Source: Escallonia rubra
Lineage: Eukaryota; Streptophyta; Magnoliopsida; Escalloniales; Escalloniaceae
Reading direction: 5' to 3'
Assembly: GCA_033065855.1 (NCBI GenBank)
Contig: JAVXUO010002897.1
Span: forward strand, 512,004 to 576,003
Length of the DNA stretch: 64,000 nt
Position numbers and translations under genes: made by a program
Notes under the pieces: generated by a model
Seen by the model: only the letters and a program-made list of their open reading frames with translations
The model's database searches: none
Told to the model about the DNA's origin: nothing
In this document: positions 45,071 through 57,204 of the stretch, piece by piece
How positions within the stretch are numbered: the stretch's first letter is position 1
Layout of the letters: each line of letters starts with the position of its first letter

Positions 45071-46532
45071 GGGATAATTAAGACATTTTTTGCTGAAGTA
45101 TTACTGAATAGTGGTGTAAGGTTGATTGAAAAACAAGTCACAAACCATTGAAGTAAGACACTGGGCTAGTATTTCAAATAAAAGGAGATTAAGAAACGGT
45201 AAGCGTGGTCTGATCCGAAAACTATAAGAAAACTGTAAGTAAGATGACCAAACTAAAAGAGTGCGTCAAGATGAAATAAAGGAAAAGGTGGGCTGGAATG
45301 AGGGTAAATATTTTTAGGATAGATGGTTCCCAACTAAAGAAAACTTGTAAGAATTTGGACAAAAAGGATGTGGAAAAGCGAATCAAGGGTGGTCTAGTGA
45401 ATATTTAATCTAGATGTGAGAAGGCCAGTGGTGAGCTAATGGCAACAAGTGAGGGTGATAATTTTGCTGGAGGCGATGGTGGTGGAGTTAGCTAGTAGCA
45501 GAAGGCATGCATCGACGTGGTGGTTGGTTGGTAACAACGGCAACGGAGAGGTGGCCGACAATGACACGAAGTTTGAAAATCACGGGAAGATCGATGGCGA
45601 GGAGATAAGATCAGCAACAAGGTAGATGGACTCTAATGGATCTAATTGAAGGTTGGATCTGGTGAAAGGCAGTGGGTTGGAGATTTAGGTGGTTGACTAA
45701 TGTTAGGTGGTTTAGCAATATGGTTAGTTTGGTTAACAGAGTTGCTATTGTGGCAAGGCTGCAGATTAATGGTAAAACAAAAGGATTGGTCAGGGTGGTC
45801 GATCACGGTGGTTCTGATGAGCAACAACAAGAGACTATACAGGTTGATTGCGCCTTGCGACGAATTTAATGATGCTGGTGGGTTTTGACTTGGAACGGCG
45901 AGCTTGCAAACATCTGAGTTTGTGGTGTTTTTTTTTTTTTTTTGACATTTGGACAAAATAGGGAAAGATTACGACTAGGGTAGAGATGAAAAGGTTAGCG
46001 CAAAAGACATAGAAAGATCGACGGCAAGGATACAGGACAGATGATGCAAAAAACTGAGGAACATCGGTTATAGCTGGGGCTAACGAAGCAAGAACTGGCG
46101 AAAAAATAAATAAGTTTTTTAAACTAGACTCCAAAAAAAAAAAAAAAACATGAGAAACTATTTGACCGAAATCTAAACAACAAAGAGTTTAAGAAGAAAA
46201 CAAAAAACATGAAAAGAAATAAAGGACCTATCAGTTGATTGCGCGAAGGACACAAGACTGTTCTCTAAAACTATTGCAAGAAGCGGCCAAGAGATTCTCA
46301 AAACGACAGATCGTGTCTGTTTGATATCATGATTAAAAAGGGTCAATGAATTAAAAGATCATTAAATTACTGAGAATAATACAATTGAGTACGATGTAGC
46401 CTTCATATAATCATTAAAAGAGTATTTTACAAGAGACAGAATAAAGAGCTTTTTAGGAATTATGACAACTAAAGAATATTTTAGACTTAAGATAATAAGG
46501 AATAGAAAACTGACATAATGTTATATTATTAT
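45071..46532. other. Unassigned sequence
   Basis: No gene recognised. A run of T lies at about 45926-45942 and a run of A at about 46132-46148. Short open frames on both strands carry no motif. Confidence 0.4.
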
Positions 46533-46789
46533 GGACAAATTACACTTATATCCCTGAGGTTATGGTATAATTACAGTCAAGGACAACGAGTTTTAAAATG
46601 TAACATTCCGTGACCAAACACTTTTAAAATGTATCAGCCGTATCCATCCGTTAGGGTTCCGTCCAAAAATTGTACTTTTTGTATGATGTCATCAATATGT
46701 ATTTTTAAAATGACGATACTACCATTTGTACTGTATATACTGAATATTTTTAAAAAATTTAAATTAAAAGATCAAGTCTTAATTTAAAG

Positions 46790-47020
46790 TCACAATTAGG
46801 ATTTTATTGAAACCCTAATTTGCAAATTAGGATATTATTGAAACCCTTATTTCACAATTAGGATTTTATTGAAACCCTAATTTACAAATTAGGATATTAT
46901 TGAAACCCTAATTTCCAAATTAGGTTTTTTCCTGAAACCCTAATTTGCAAATTAGGGTTTTCCTGAAACCCTAATTTCTAAATTAGGTTTTTCCTGAAAC
47001 CCTAATTTCCAAATTAGGTC
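46790..47020. repeat. AAACCCTAATTT tandem array in MULE 2
   Basis: Six or more copies of a unit containing TTGAAACCCTAATTT(G/C)CAAATTAGGA, about 32-36 bp, each nearly self-complementary (CCTAATTTGCAAATTAGG). Confidence 0.85.
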
Positions 47021-47024
47021 CAAT

Positions 47025-47370
47025 CCCTCACCCTCGGCAGCCCCGTCCCTCCCCGCCGGCAACTCCTTCCCTCCCCGCCGGAAGTCCCCTTCCCCGCCGG
47101 TAGCCCCTTCCCTCACCCCTGCAGCCCCTTCCCTCCCCGATGGCAGCCTCTTCCCTCCCCGCCGGTAGTCCCCTTCCCCGCCGACAGCCCTTCCCTCACC
47201 CCGACAGCCCCTTCCCTCCCCGCCGACAGCCCCTTCCCTCACCCCGGCAGCCCATTCCCTCCCCGCCGACAGCCCCTTCCCTCACCCCCGGCAGCCTCTT
47301 CCCTCCCCGTCGACAGTCCCCTTCCCCGCCAACAGCCCCTTCCCTTACCCCGGCAGCCCCCTTCTCCTCC
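47025..47370. repeat. C-rich tandem array in MULE 2
   Basis: Repeated CAGCCCCTTCCCTCCCCGCC and CCCTTCCCTCACCCC modules with a period near 22 bp. Glycine/arginine-rich and proline-rich frames on either strand come from the array, not from a gene. A run of G at 47502-47522 follows. Confidence 0.85.
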
Positions 47371-47991
47371 GGCAGATCCACCACCGGCGACATCGCCGTC
47401 GCTCTTCCCCCTCCATCTCTTCTCTCCTCCCCCGCAACAGGGGTGCGGCGATTGGGGGTTGTCCTTGACCCCGTTCATGCAAAAGTGACATAAATGGGGT
47501 TGGGGGGGGGGGGGGGGGGGGGTGCTGGGTGTGGGGAGAGGAAGAATAAACAGTAAATTTAGTGGGTAATTTATTTTAAAGTCAGGGGCAATCAAGTCTT
47601 TTGGTCAAAACCGTTAAGTATTTTTGTATTCCGTTTGTCAATGGACATAAGTGTTACATTTTGAAACTTTGTGTCCTCGCGTGTAATTACTCTCAAACCT
47701 CAGGGACATATGTGTAATTTGCCCTATTATTATCTACAAATGAAGACAACAGAAGGGGGAATGTGACGCGCGGCACAAAATGTAAAAAAGTGTCCGTATA
47801 ATTTTAGTGATACCAAGCGTAATTTACTCCTATTATTTTTTGTTGGCAACTGCTATCCACATATGGTCATCTGCTTTTAAAGAGTTTGCCCCCGATGATC
47901 TATATGAATTAGCTCATCTCATGTTGGTGTAAGATTACCTATTATAACTTCAACTTGGTGTAAGATTACCTATTACCTATTATTAACTTCA

Positions 47992-48112
47992 AGGGGTTGG
48001 TGGAGTTGGTAAGGGGCATCGAGGAGTGACCTCGAGGTCTAGAGTTCGATCCCTCCCCCCCCCCCCCCCCCCCCCCCACCCAAGGGATGCAGTTCTAATA
48101 TTAAAAAATATA
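47992..48112 (+). mobile_element. tRNA-derived SINE
   Basis: GGGGTTGGTGGAGTTGGTAA matches a pol III A-box region and GGTCTAGAGTTCGATCCC a B box (GGTTCGANNCC type), 30-odd bases apart. A long C run (48055-48077) and a tail of TTAAAAAATATATATATATT follow. Short length, pol III boxes and A/T tail fit a plant SINE. Confidence 0.6.
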
Positions 48113-48379
48113 TATATATTCAACTTGGAGTTATTGTTCATTTGAGAGGATTATTTTTAAAAAGGCGTAAAGTATAATGTTCATCTTCTTTTTACACCGA
48201 AAAATAGAACTACTTTAAAAGGAGACGTAAATTTTTGTGATACCTTACAACTATTTTTTAAGATGGAGAAACTATTGACAACAAACTAGTGTAATGGAAT
48301 TGGCACCAACACAGTACTGAAAGATAATCAATAATCATGTACGATGTTAGTAAAGATTCTTCATGTGACAATAAACGTT

Positions 48380-48640
48380 ATGCAGCAATAGTTTATCTAG
48401 TGACTATTTCTTTGGAATAGTTAGTGACATTTTCTGTGACCTGCGACACACAATAATAATTAACAGAAATATTCAATGAAATGTCGTAAAGTGAATTATC
48501 CAAAGGGAAAATTTTGGTTGTTATTCCGATGGAGGAATTATCTAGTGACTATTTTATTTAGTGACGCTAAAAAGTGCCGTTAAGAATTGTCATAAAAAAT
48601 ATTAAAAAAAATTTAACGATTAATAATTATCATTAAAGGC
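48380..48640. repeat. Relative of the foldback MITE at 11.3 kb
   Basis: ATCTAGTGACTATTT occurs twice (48397, 48540), and TTTAGTGACGCTAAAAAGTG with AATTGTC (48557-48595) matches the inverted interior of the 11.3-kb element. Ends not defined. Confidence 0.4.
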
Positions 48641-48712
48641 GGGTTGAAAAAATACTTTCTACAACCCTGCCCGGAGTCAAAGCTTGAAAACTGCCAACCG
48701 CGCTTCCATATT

Positions 48713-48718
<6 letters not shown>

Positions 48719-48743
<25 letters not shown>
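48719..48743. repeat. CT microsatellite in 5' leader
   Basis: About eleven CT units some 60 bases before the start codon of the next gene. Confidence 0.85.
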
Positions 48744-48800
48744 CCCCCGAAAAGGAAAAACGAACAAAAATTGGAGAGTTCAGAAACAGAGAAAGCAGAG

Positions 48801-50115
48801 ATGAGTTATCAAGTAACCAACTCCAACACTACGACCACCGTCAATCTCGGCAGTCCAAGCATCTCCGCCGCCACCTCCACCACACCCCAAGTGCCGCTCT
48901 GCTTCACCGACCAGTGCCCCACGGCCTCTGGCTCCCTCAAAAGACGGTCACCCTCCTCCTCATTTGACCAAGAACCCACTCCCAAGAGACAATCACCCTC
49001 ACCCTCCACAGCCACCGACCACCACCCCCCTTGTCCAAGCCCAACTCCCATTCTCCACCGCTGCTACTCCGACCCGGTCAACTCACCCGGGACCAAAAAC
49101 CCACAACTCTTGAACCCTAACAACCACAACTCCTCCCCAGACAAGATCAACAAACCGCCGTCTCCGGCGCCTGTCTGCCCTCTACCGTCCAGCCTCCGCC
49201 GTGCTCTTTCTGACGTCACCGCCGCCACCACCACCACTCCGCCGCGGCCACCGTCTTCTAGAAACCTCTTCCCCTTCTCGCCCTGCTCTGGCGATAATGG
49301 CTCGGTCCAAGAGGGCACTCCCAGCGCCAAGGTAAAATATCAGGTTTTGCTTGTTTATTTATCTACTGTTTAAATGATTTAATACCCTTTTCAATTTGCG
49401 TTACCGAAAGGGGATGTTTGGTTGCAGAAACTGAAGAAGATGAAGGAGGTGATCGGGGAGATGAGTCAATGGTGTAACCAACTTTTGCTTGAAGGTGAAC
49501 AGGAACAAGAAGAAGACGAGCAAGAGCAACTTGAAGATGGCTCCAAAGAAAATGACCACAATCCCAAGGTTTTGTTGTGATTACTTTCATTCTTTGATTT
49601 GGGTTGATTGTTTGTGCATTTTCTTGAACTAATTCCACACACACACACTCATACACACTTTTTATGTGATGCTTGATTGGGGTTTATTTCAGTAAATTTT
49701 CTTGTGTGATTTGGGTAAGTTTACTTTTGTTAGCTGATTAGGTTTGATGTACATCTGGGGTGTCTTAAACAATCTGATTTTGTTTGATATGTTTGCTTCT
49801 GTTAACTGATTAGGGTTCACATATACATTTGTTTGAATAATTGTCCATATTATTCTTCTTTGTGTGTTCCTCTCTATCTATGTTCTGAATTTGTTTGATC
49901 GATCCTTATCCTAACACTTAGGCTGGGTATTGATCGTATGGTTCTGGAGAAAATTTTGTGCTTCTCTGTTGTTGCAGGATGAATCGGAACCTGAAAATGA
50001 GGAACTTGTGAGCGTGGACAAAGCTGAGGGCTTAGTCATTTACTTCGACTGTCCCTGTGGCAAAGGCTATCAGATTCTCTTCTCTGGAACCGACTGTTAT
50101 TACAAGTTGATGTGA
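48801..50115 (+). CDS. Plant protein of unknown function, three exons, 269 aa
   Basis: Exons 48801-49331, 49428-49568 and 49978-50115, all GT-AG and all in phase 0. The start MSYQVTNSNTTTTVN was chosen over an in-frame ATG at 48684, because the upstream part only translates the CT microsatellite. Residues 1-177 are Pro/Ser/Thr-rich and probably disordered, with two short Arg-flanked serine motifs (ILHRCYSDPVNSP, LRRALSDV) that look like conserved phospho-motifs. Exon 2 is a charged helix (KLKKMKEVIGEMSQWCNQLL) with an acidic tail. The C-terminus (LVIYFDCPCGKGYQILFSGT, DCYYKLM) is compact and Cys/Gly/Tyr-rich, as in a conserved plant family whose function I do not know. No signal peptide or membrane segment. 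The gene looks intact. Confidence 0.82.
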
Positions 50116-51205
50116 GGCTGCTCTCATCTCACCGTTCTTGGCCTGCAACTCATTTTATTACAAAGTTGAAAAGAAAATCCTCAAACAGTCTTCTTGGAGA
50201 TGATGCCAACTTTAGGTTTGTACTCATTAGTCTTCGGTCTCGATGGTTTCTGGGATAGACCCCGTCATACTCCTTGGGCGTCATATTTTCCTAGGAACAC
50301 TGCAGATAACACATACAGTATAGCTGTAAAGATTAACAACTGGTACCATTGTACTCTTACTTGTGATGTATCCTCCCAACTAGATAGGACCATTCTTTTG
50401 CCTCGTCGCATTGTAAAGGTTGTACAACTTGTGGCATTTCTATGGAAATGCGATCGAATTCGTTTCACTCTGATTTGATGCCTGGATTGCTACTTATGAG
50501 GAGGTCTATTATTTTCTATGATTGTAGTTATTTTTCAGGGAGTTCTTCATCCATGATCATTATCTATGTGAAATTGTTACGGATCTGATAGATACATCCA
50601 TAGGGACAGTTATACGAACAAGGCCAGTCCACTCTCAAAAACTCTTCGTTACATCAATCAAACCTCGAAGCAGAAGTGAGACAGTTCATGTCCTACTTCT
50701 CAATTCCGATTCTTGGAACTGTCACCTCTTAAGCGTCTCCAATCAGAGAAGTTCGAAGTTGTATTTTCTGTTGGTTGAAGTTTTCTATTAAAAAATCAAT
50801 AATAGTTATTAGTTGGATTAAAAAAGGCCGAATATTGTCTTCTGGGACGAGCATAGCAAAGAGGTGATTACCGCTACATCCTTCACCCCTTGTGTTGTTG
50901 ACTGGGCATTGTTGTATTGACATGGGGAAAAAGAATATGAAATTGTGAATGGTTATATTTCTGGGGTTGATTGACTAAGCATACCATGTTGAGTCAGATT
51001 TGTAAATTAACACACCAACAAACCGAAATAGCATTCTTACCTCAAATTATGCCAAAAGTTTGGAGGCAATGGTGATGGGTTTTTCTCTCGGTGGTGGCGG
51101 TCATATGATGATGGTGGTGGCCTGAATTGGTGGGTGGTTTGTCCACAAAATTAAACTCTAGACATATAGCATTGGATAAAAAAAAAATCTACTTTGGTTT
51201 TTCAG
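50116..51205 (+). other. 3' flank of the 48.8-kb gene; no other gene seen
   Basis: Should contain the 3' UTR. The open frame at 50194-50478 has no recognisable domain and follows directly in the probable 3' UTR. A GGTGGTGG-rich stretch lies near 51080-51140. Confidence 0.45.
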
Positions 51206-51512
51206 GGTGTTAATAAGCAAATCTCTGACATGTTGAGGTAAGTTTAGTCAACTAACCTCTAAATAAAGATCATATAACCAAAATAATGGAGCAATATCCA
51301 AGACTTTCCAAAATTGAGGAGTTCAAAATACTTACCTTGACAGAAAGCTCATGATTCTAGCCATTATTTCATTGCAAATACTTACCTTGACATGATCTAG
51401 CCATTGTAAATACTTACCTTATATTGAAAAGTTTGACTCCCACATCTCTTGTATAAAAGGACACAATATCAATTCAAAAGACAAGCTTTTCAAAGAATGC
51501 TAAACTCTTTTA
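51206..51512 (+). repeat. Probable 5' LTR of copia E
   Basis: A TGTTAATAAGCAAATC start, a TATA-like GTATAAAAGG at 51451, and a primer site TGGTGTCAGAGC at 51513 (close to TGGTATCAGAGC). The inner end lacks the canonical CA. ATACTTACCTTGACA occurs twice inside. Confidence 0.55.
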
Positions 51513-51628
51513 TGGTGTCAGAGCTTCTACAAACACTCCAACGAGTTCACACTCGATCCCCACGCTCAACCTGCACAATTTTTTTCTATCCTACCTTCCA
51601 GTCACCTTCTTCCCAATAACACGCAACA

Positions 51629-54205
51629 TGACTGATGAACAAAGTTCTACAACATGAGAAAATACCATTCCAACAATGGTAAACCTAACCTTATCAACAC
51701 TTAGAGATGTCAAAAGGGTCGGGCGGCCCGCGGGCTGGCCCGACCCGGCCTGTTTTTGGCTCGGGCTGGCCTGGCCCTCTCGGGAACAGTAGTGGCCCGA
51801 AATTATAGGGCTTTGGACCTGGGCTTGGAGTAGGCCGGAGTATTCAAGAAAAAAGCCCGGGTTTTGGCCTGGCCCGAAAATGGCCAGGGTTGCGGTTCGA
51901 TTTTGGCCCTTTTCTGGCCCTAAAGTGAGCTGGCCCATTTTATTTCAAAAATTGATTTCCCTCCTCTTTTTCCCCCAACGTCCCTTCGCTTTCTCAGGTG
52001 GCCTGTTACTCGTATTTCAACTAGATTTTGACTGGATCATGATCATCTGCTATACAGCAGAAGTGCTGTACCAAAAGAACGCCGCTAAATATTTTTCAGT
52101 AACAACAATTTGTCATTATAAATTTCAATAATAGTAAAAAAACACTTTCAGTGACAATCTTTTGTTGCTAAATGTTGTTCATCACCTCTGTCGTACAGCA
52201 GATGATCTTGATCCATTTTGACTCTAGATTCGTCTGTTTATTGTTGTAGGATCTCCAATAAAGTCATGATCCAGTATCACCAGAAACAACGGATGTCAAT
52301 CGATCTCTGTCAATTTTGTCACCGTCTTCTAACTCTCTTTCTTGTATGAGTATCACTAGGCACGATCAAAAGAACAAAGAAATAAAGAAGAACCCATCAC
52401 AAACGTCATCTCAAAACCTACGCGTAACTAGCCACGGGTTTTCGAACGCCTAGCTAACTACTATAAACACCTTCATGCCTAGTCGCCACCTTCATGCCTA
52501 GTCGCAGCCTACACATGGTTTTGTATGCTATTTCACTTCTTAATTTGTTGCTAAGTGGCTACAATTACTACTAAATTTCATTTTTAACGCCTAAAAGTGA
52601 TAGAAAACCCGTATGAAAAGGTAGAAATTACGTGTTCCATTATTATTATTGTTACCGTTACTGTTAATATTGTTATTATTATAGGGTGTAAAAATATGAG
52701 CTTTAGTAATTTGGTAGTTGTTGCCCACGATTCAAATTTAATCTTCATTAGTTTTAAGTTTAGAAAACAAAATCATATGTTGGATGAATCAAATCGCGGA
52801 AAGGAATTCTGCTAAGAGCATAAATTCCTAGGTCGAATGATGAAATATGCCACAATGGACCTATTTTTACATGTGACCAAAGCTGAAAATGAAAGTGTTT
52901 GGGGAGAATTAAGACAGATGCCTTCATGATGCTTATATATGAAAACCTAGTGTAAAGTACATAATAATGATTCTAACCTGCACTACTGAAGTAAATCAGT
53001 CAACTTACTCAAAAGGAGATTCATAGCACTATATTACAATTTGCTTACATAATAACAAGAAATTGCCACAATTTAAATCTTTACTTTGAATAACAAGAAA
53101 TTGGGAAGAAAAGAAAAGCCAGGCCCGACCCTAAATATTGGGCCTAGGGCCTGGGCTTGGACTAGGCCTATATACCCCAGAAATCTGGCTCGGCCCGGCC
53201 CGTTTTCCTCTCCTCTGGCCCGGCCCCAGCCCGTTTTCCTGTGAAACCTGATGGGCCCGGGCTAGGCCAGCCCAAGCCCGGCCCATTGACATCTCTATCA
53301 ACACTCATATTATTCCGTTTAACCCAGCTTCACAGCTTCCCATTAAACTTTGGGCCGGCACTAATTTTGCCACGTGGAAGGCTCACGTCTCAACTCTCAT
53401 GTGTGGCTATGATCTCTTCTAGTTTCTTGATGGCTCTTTAGTTTGTCCACCCAAAACCATCACTGTATCAAAGCAGGAAGTTGTCAATCCCTCTTACAAA
53501 TTATGGTACTATTAAGACAATCTCATTCAGATTCCATTGATGGCTCCTGTTGATCCCCCTCTTACACCATATTTCCGCTGCAACAACGTCCAAATAGGCC
53601 TGGGATCAACACCATAAAACCCTTGCAAACAAATCCCAGACAAGGATTTACAATCCTCATGATTTGCTTGGAAAAGTTTCTCGCAATTCCAAGATGATAT
53701 CCGAGTATCTTCGTGAGATTCTCTCTCTTGCCGACGAAATTGCAAGTGCTTGCTCACCCATGAGCAATGTAGAACTCATTGTTAAAATCCTAAGTGGCTT
53801 GGGTCCTGAATTTCATGAAATCAGTGCGACCATTCGTGCCCGTGACACCCCGATATCCTATGAAGAGCTCTTTGATAAACTGCTTGATCATGAGGTTTTC
53901 CTCAAGCATGAGGAACTCAAGAAGCACCAAACCCCTATCATGGTGCAAGTGGCACAACAGACTGGTTCAAACAACTCCAACAATCGCTCAAACCAACGAT
54001 GGCATCCACAACAATCTCAACGGCAAAATAGCAACATGCCTTCACAATTCTTCATCGGTAATTCCCAGCCCACTTGGCGTCCACACTTATCAAATAATCA
54101 GCAACCACGATTTCAATGCCAACTCTGTGAGAAGTATGGTCATGTTGCTTGTGTTTGCCGCTCGCGCTCCGACAACCATGCAAACAACTCCACATATGGC
54201 TAAGC
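51629..54205 (+). pseudogene. Copia E gag, split by hAT
   Basis: The N-terminus at 51629 (MTDEQSSTT) has a stop. Sequence resumes after the hAT element: ASQLPIKLWAGTNFATWKAH, GYDLF, DGSLVCPPKTITVSKQEV. It then continues in shifted frames to LLGKVSRNSKMISEYLREIL (53664 onward) and the knuckle CQLCEKYGHVACVC near 54117. The last 179 codons are open, but the 5' half is broken. Confidence 0.85.
51702..53297. mobile_element. hAT transposon, non-autonomous, 1.6 kb
   Basis: Ends TAGAGATGTCAAAAGGGTCG (51702) and, inverted from the right, TAGAGATGTCAATGGGCCGG (53297), the usual plant hAT termini. Exact 8-bp target duplication TCAACACT on both sides (51694-51701, 53298-53305). The subterminal regions are rich in GGCCCG/CGGGCC repeats (51715-51900 and 53120-53285). 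No transposase frame. It splits copia E gag, so it is younger than that element. Confidence 0.93.
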
Positions 54206-55600
54206 CATGGATATTAGACACTGGTGCTTCTCACCATATCACCGTTGATCCTCAAATTCTGTAGATTCCACAAGATTATGATGGCACAGCTGAAATATGC
54301 ATGGATTATGGTAATATGATACTAATTTCTTCCACTGGCTCCTCAAATTTAATTACATCACGCACTTTTCATCTCCATAATATTTTATGTGCTCCTGCCA
54401 TTAAAAGAAATTTCATTTCTGTTTCTAAATTTTGCAAACAAAATCAAACCTCTTTTGAAAAATTTTCCACTCTAAATTTCTTATGAAAGAACTGAGCACG
54501 GGGGCACCTCTGGTATGCAGCCAGAATATAGATGATTTGTATGAGTGGTAAGCGGCCGACATTCCAAGCGGACTCCATATTCTGCAAATTTATTCTCCAC
54601 CACACCAACTCTTTCCTTATGGCATCGATAACTTAGAAAATCCAACCAGTTGAATTCTAAAAAATATCCTTAATGTTTCCTCTCTATCTTATTCAACAAC
54701 AGAAAATTTCAAAATTTATAATTTTTGTTGTTGCAATAAAAGTCAGATGCTTCATTTTTCCATAAATTCTTTATCAAGTGATAAACCACTGCAAACAAAG
54801 TGATATTTGGGGTCCATCTCATGTTCCTTCTTTGGACAAAAGCTATATTACATCATATTTGTTGACCATTTCACCTAATATGTGGCTCTATACGCTAACA
54901 AATAAAATTGAGGTTCAAATTTTGTTTTCCTACTTTCCACCCACTGATTGAAAAAATTTTAACACCAGAATTCTCACCCTTTACTCATATGGTGGTGGTG
55001 AATTTGAAGGTCTTAAACATTATCTTCATTCCCATGGCATTCAATATCTAGTTTTGCCACCATATACTCCTCAACGAGTTGCCATTGCTGAACGGCGCCA
55101 TCATCACATCATTGAAACTGCATGCACTCTACTTTGTCAAGCCTCACTACCCTCACCATTTTGGGCTTTTAACTGTCAACAAGCGGTCTTCTTCATTAAT
55201 CGTCTCCCCATGCCAATCCTTGACAACTAATCTCCATATGAAGCTTTATTCTGACAACCTCCAAAATATACTTCACGTCGAACCTTTGGATGTCCTTGCT
55301 ACCCTTGGCTCAAGCCATATACCAACCATAAACTTGAACCCCGTTCAAGACCCTGTGTCTGTCTTGGTTTTTCCTTTATTTGTCATAGCCATCAATGTTC
55401 AAATCTTCACCCTTCCAAAATCTTCCTCTCACACGATGTTTAATTTTAATCGATTTCCGTTTCAAAAATCTATTTGCTGATATGAAATCTAATTTTACCA
55501 ACATCTTTTGGCATGATATTAGCACCACCACCTCAGAAACTCCCATCAAACCGTTCCACCAATCCCACCTTCCTTGATTTACCCACTCTTTTCACTAGTC
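54199..55600 (+). pseudogene. Copia E protease and integrase
   Basis: The protease active site PWILDTGASHHITVDPQIL lies at about 54205-54264. Integrase follows in several frames: FVDHFT near 54860, then RVAIAERRHHHIIETACTLL, SPFWAFNCQQAVFFINRLPM and YPWLKPYTNHKL (55070-55340). Numerous frameshifts. Confidence 0.8.
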
Positions 55601-55686
55601 ACTGTCTGCATCCTCAACACCAGTCTTCAACACCAACTCATACGGCAGATCTCTAGCAGGCCGACCAGAGTACCTCACAAGTTCAT

Positions 55687-57165
55687 TTGCCTTCAAACAT
55701 CTCAAGTCCAGACATATTGGGTTCTACCTCATCTGCATCTACCAGCTCTTCAAATCCTAGGCCACTTTCCTCATTGTCAACTGACAATCACCCACCCAAC
55801 CGAGTTGTCAAAAGATCTCAACACAATATCTTCAAGCCAAAAAAGATCTTTGATTATCTTGCCACCACCACCGATCTCACTACTCCGTCTACTTATAAGC
55901 AAGCACAAAAATATCCACAGTGGAAAACAACTATGCAAAATGAGTTTGATGCACTCAAAAAAATCAAACTTGGACACTTGTTCCTTCTCACACGTCCCAA
56001 TATATTGTTGATTGCAAGTGGTTATTTCGTATCAAATAGAAAGACGATGGTACCGTCGAACGTTACAAGGCCCGTCTCATTGCCAAAGGATTCACACAAC
56101 GCGCAGGTATCGACTTTACATCTTCTTTCAGAAACCAACCACTGTATGTAGGCACTATTTCAAGATCACTTAGAGGAAGAAATGTACATGCACTAATGAC
56201 CAACCTAAGGGTTTTGAACATCCTGAGCTTCCCTCTCATGTCTGTTGGCTAAAAAAAGCAATCTACAGACTCAAACAGGCGTCTCATGCTTGGTACAATG
56301 AGCTGAAACAATTTCTCATCACCTATAGCTTTCAAAAGCCACATTCTGATAACTCTCTCTTTATTATCCATCACTCTGGCGTGGTTCTCTATCTCTTGGT
56401 CTATGTGGACAACATCATTCTTACTGGCAAAAAAATGATAACTCTATCTAATGTCATTGTTGCTTTCTCACATCGCTTCTCTCTCAATTATATTGGACAT
56501 TTAAACTACTTCTTTGGCATTGAAATGTTCACCGTAATGATGGTGTTCTTCTCTCTCAATCCAAGTGGCATTAACCTTAGATCCTTGCTTTGAGAAATAA
56601 ATCAATACTTTCTACTCGAGCTCCAAACAATATTGTCGAGCTAATCTTTTTAGGAAATACAATATGCATGAGAGTAAAGGAGTCACCACCCCAATGTGCC
56701 CCACAACTCCTTTAAATCTGCATGATGGTTCATGCCCTACAGATGCAAAAGAGTATCGCACGGCTATAGGCAAGCTTCAATATCTCACTTTCACTCGGCC
56801 TGATATTAGCTTTGCTACCAAAAAATTATCTCAGTTCAAGCATTCACCATCTTCAATCCATTGGCAAACTGTCAAACGTCTCCTTTGCTATCTCAAGCAC
56901 ACCATATCTTACGGACTTCTGCTTTAATATCGTCACTGGATATTCATGTATACTTAGACACTGACTGGGCTGGTGACCAACATGATCGGACCTGAACATC
57001 AGCTTATGCAATTTATCTCGGCAACAATCTTATTAGTTGGACCTCTAAAAAACAACGCACTGTTGCTCGATCATCCATAGAGGCCAAATATCATGTTGTG
57101 GCTAGTGCAGTTGCTGAAACACATTGGATAACCAATCTCTTGCATGAACTTCAAGAGTTCAATAT
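55687..57165 (+). pseudogene. Copia E reverse transcriptase and RNase H
   Basis: Linker and RT start at 55687 (STYKQAQKYPQWKTTMQNEF). Later blocks are LKKAIYRLKQASHAWYNELK (near 56260), LLVYVDNIILTG (56395; catalytic YVDD reads YVDN), KLQYLTFTRPDISFA (56775) and RNase H with KKQRTVARSSIEAKYHVV (57050), where the conserved Glu of TEAEY reads Lys. Frames shift several times. Confidence 0.85.
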
Positions 57166-57204
57166 CATACTTTCAATCTCATCATACTTTCAATCTCATT
57201 CAAT

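Larger units (their letters stand above)
46533..47724. mobile_element. MULE-type transposon with perfect 9-bp target duplication
   Basis: The left end GGACAAATTACACTTATATC and the inverted right end GGGCAAATTACACATATGTC begin inverted arms of roughly 110-130 bp (CCCTGAGGTT, TTTAAAATGTAACA). The element is flanked on both sides by TATTATTAT (46524-46532 and 47725-47733), an exact 9-bp target duplication. No transposase. The interior consists of two tandem arrays. Confidence 0.92.
51206..57190 (+). mobile_element. Decayed copia E (RE1-like), interrupted by a hAT element
   Basis: Plus-strand order: LTR-like 51206-51512, primer site 51513, gag from 51629, hAT insertion at 51702-53297, rest of gag, protease, integrase, RT, RNase H to about 57190. 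There the coding sequence passes directly into a gypsy element with no 3' LTR. Many stops and frameshifts throughout. Confidence 0.85.

Noticed and set aside
46952..47595. Glycine/arginine-rich and proline-rich open frames on both strands
   Set aside because: They translate the C-rich 22-bp tandem array inside MULE 2; several frames are open at once, which is a composition effect.
48684..48800. Upstream in-frame ATG for the 48.8-kb gene
   Set aside because: The extra 39 codons translate a CT microsatellite; the ATG at 48801 gives a more plausible N-terminus.
50194..50478. 94-codon open frame downstream of the 48.8-kb gene
   Set aside because: Lies in the probable 3' UTR and shows no domain.
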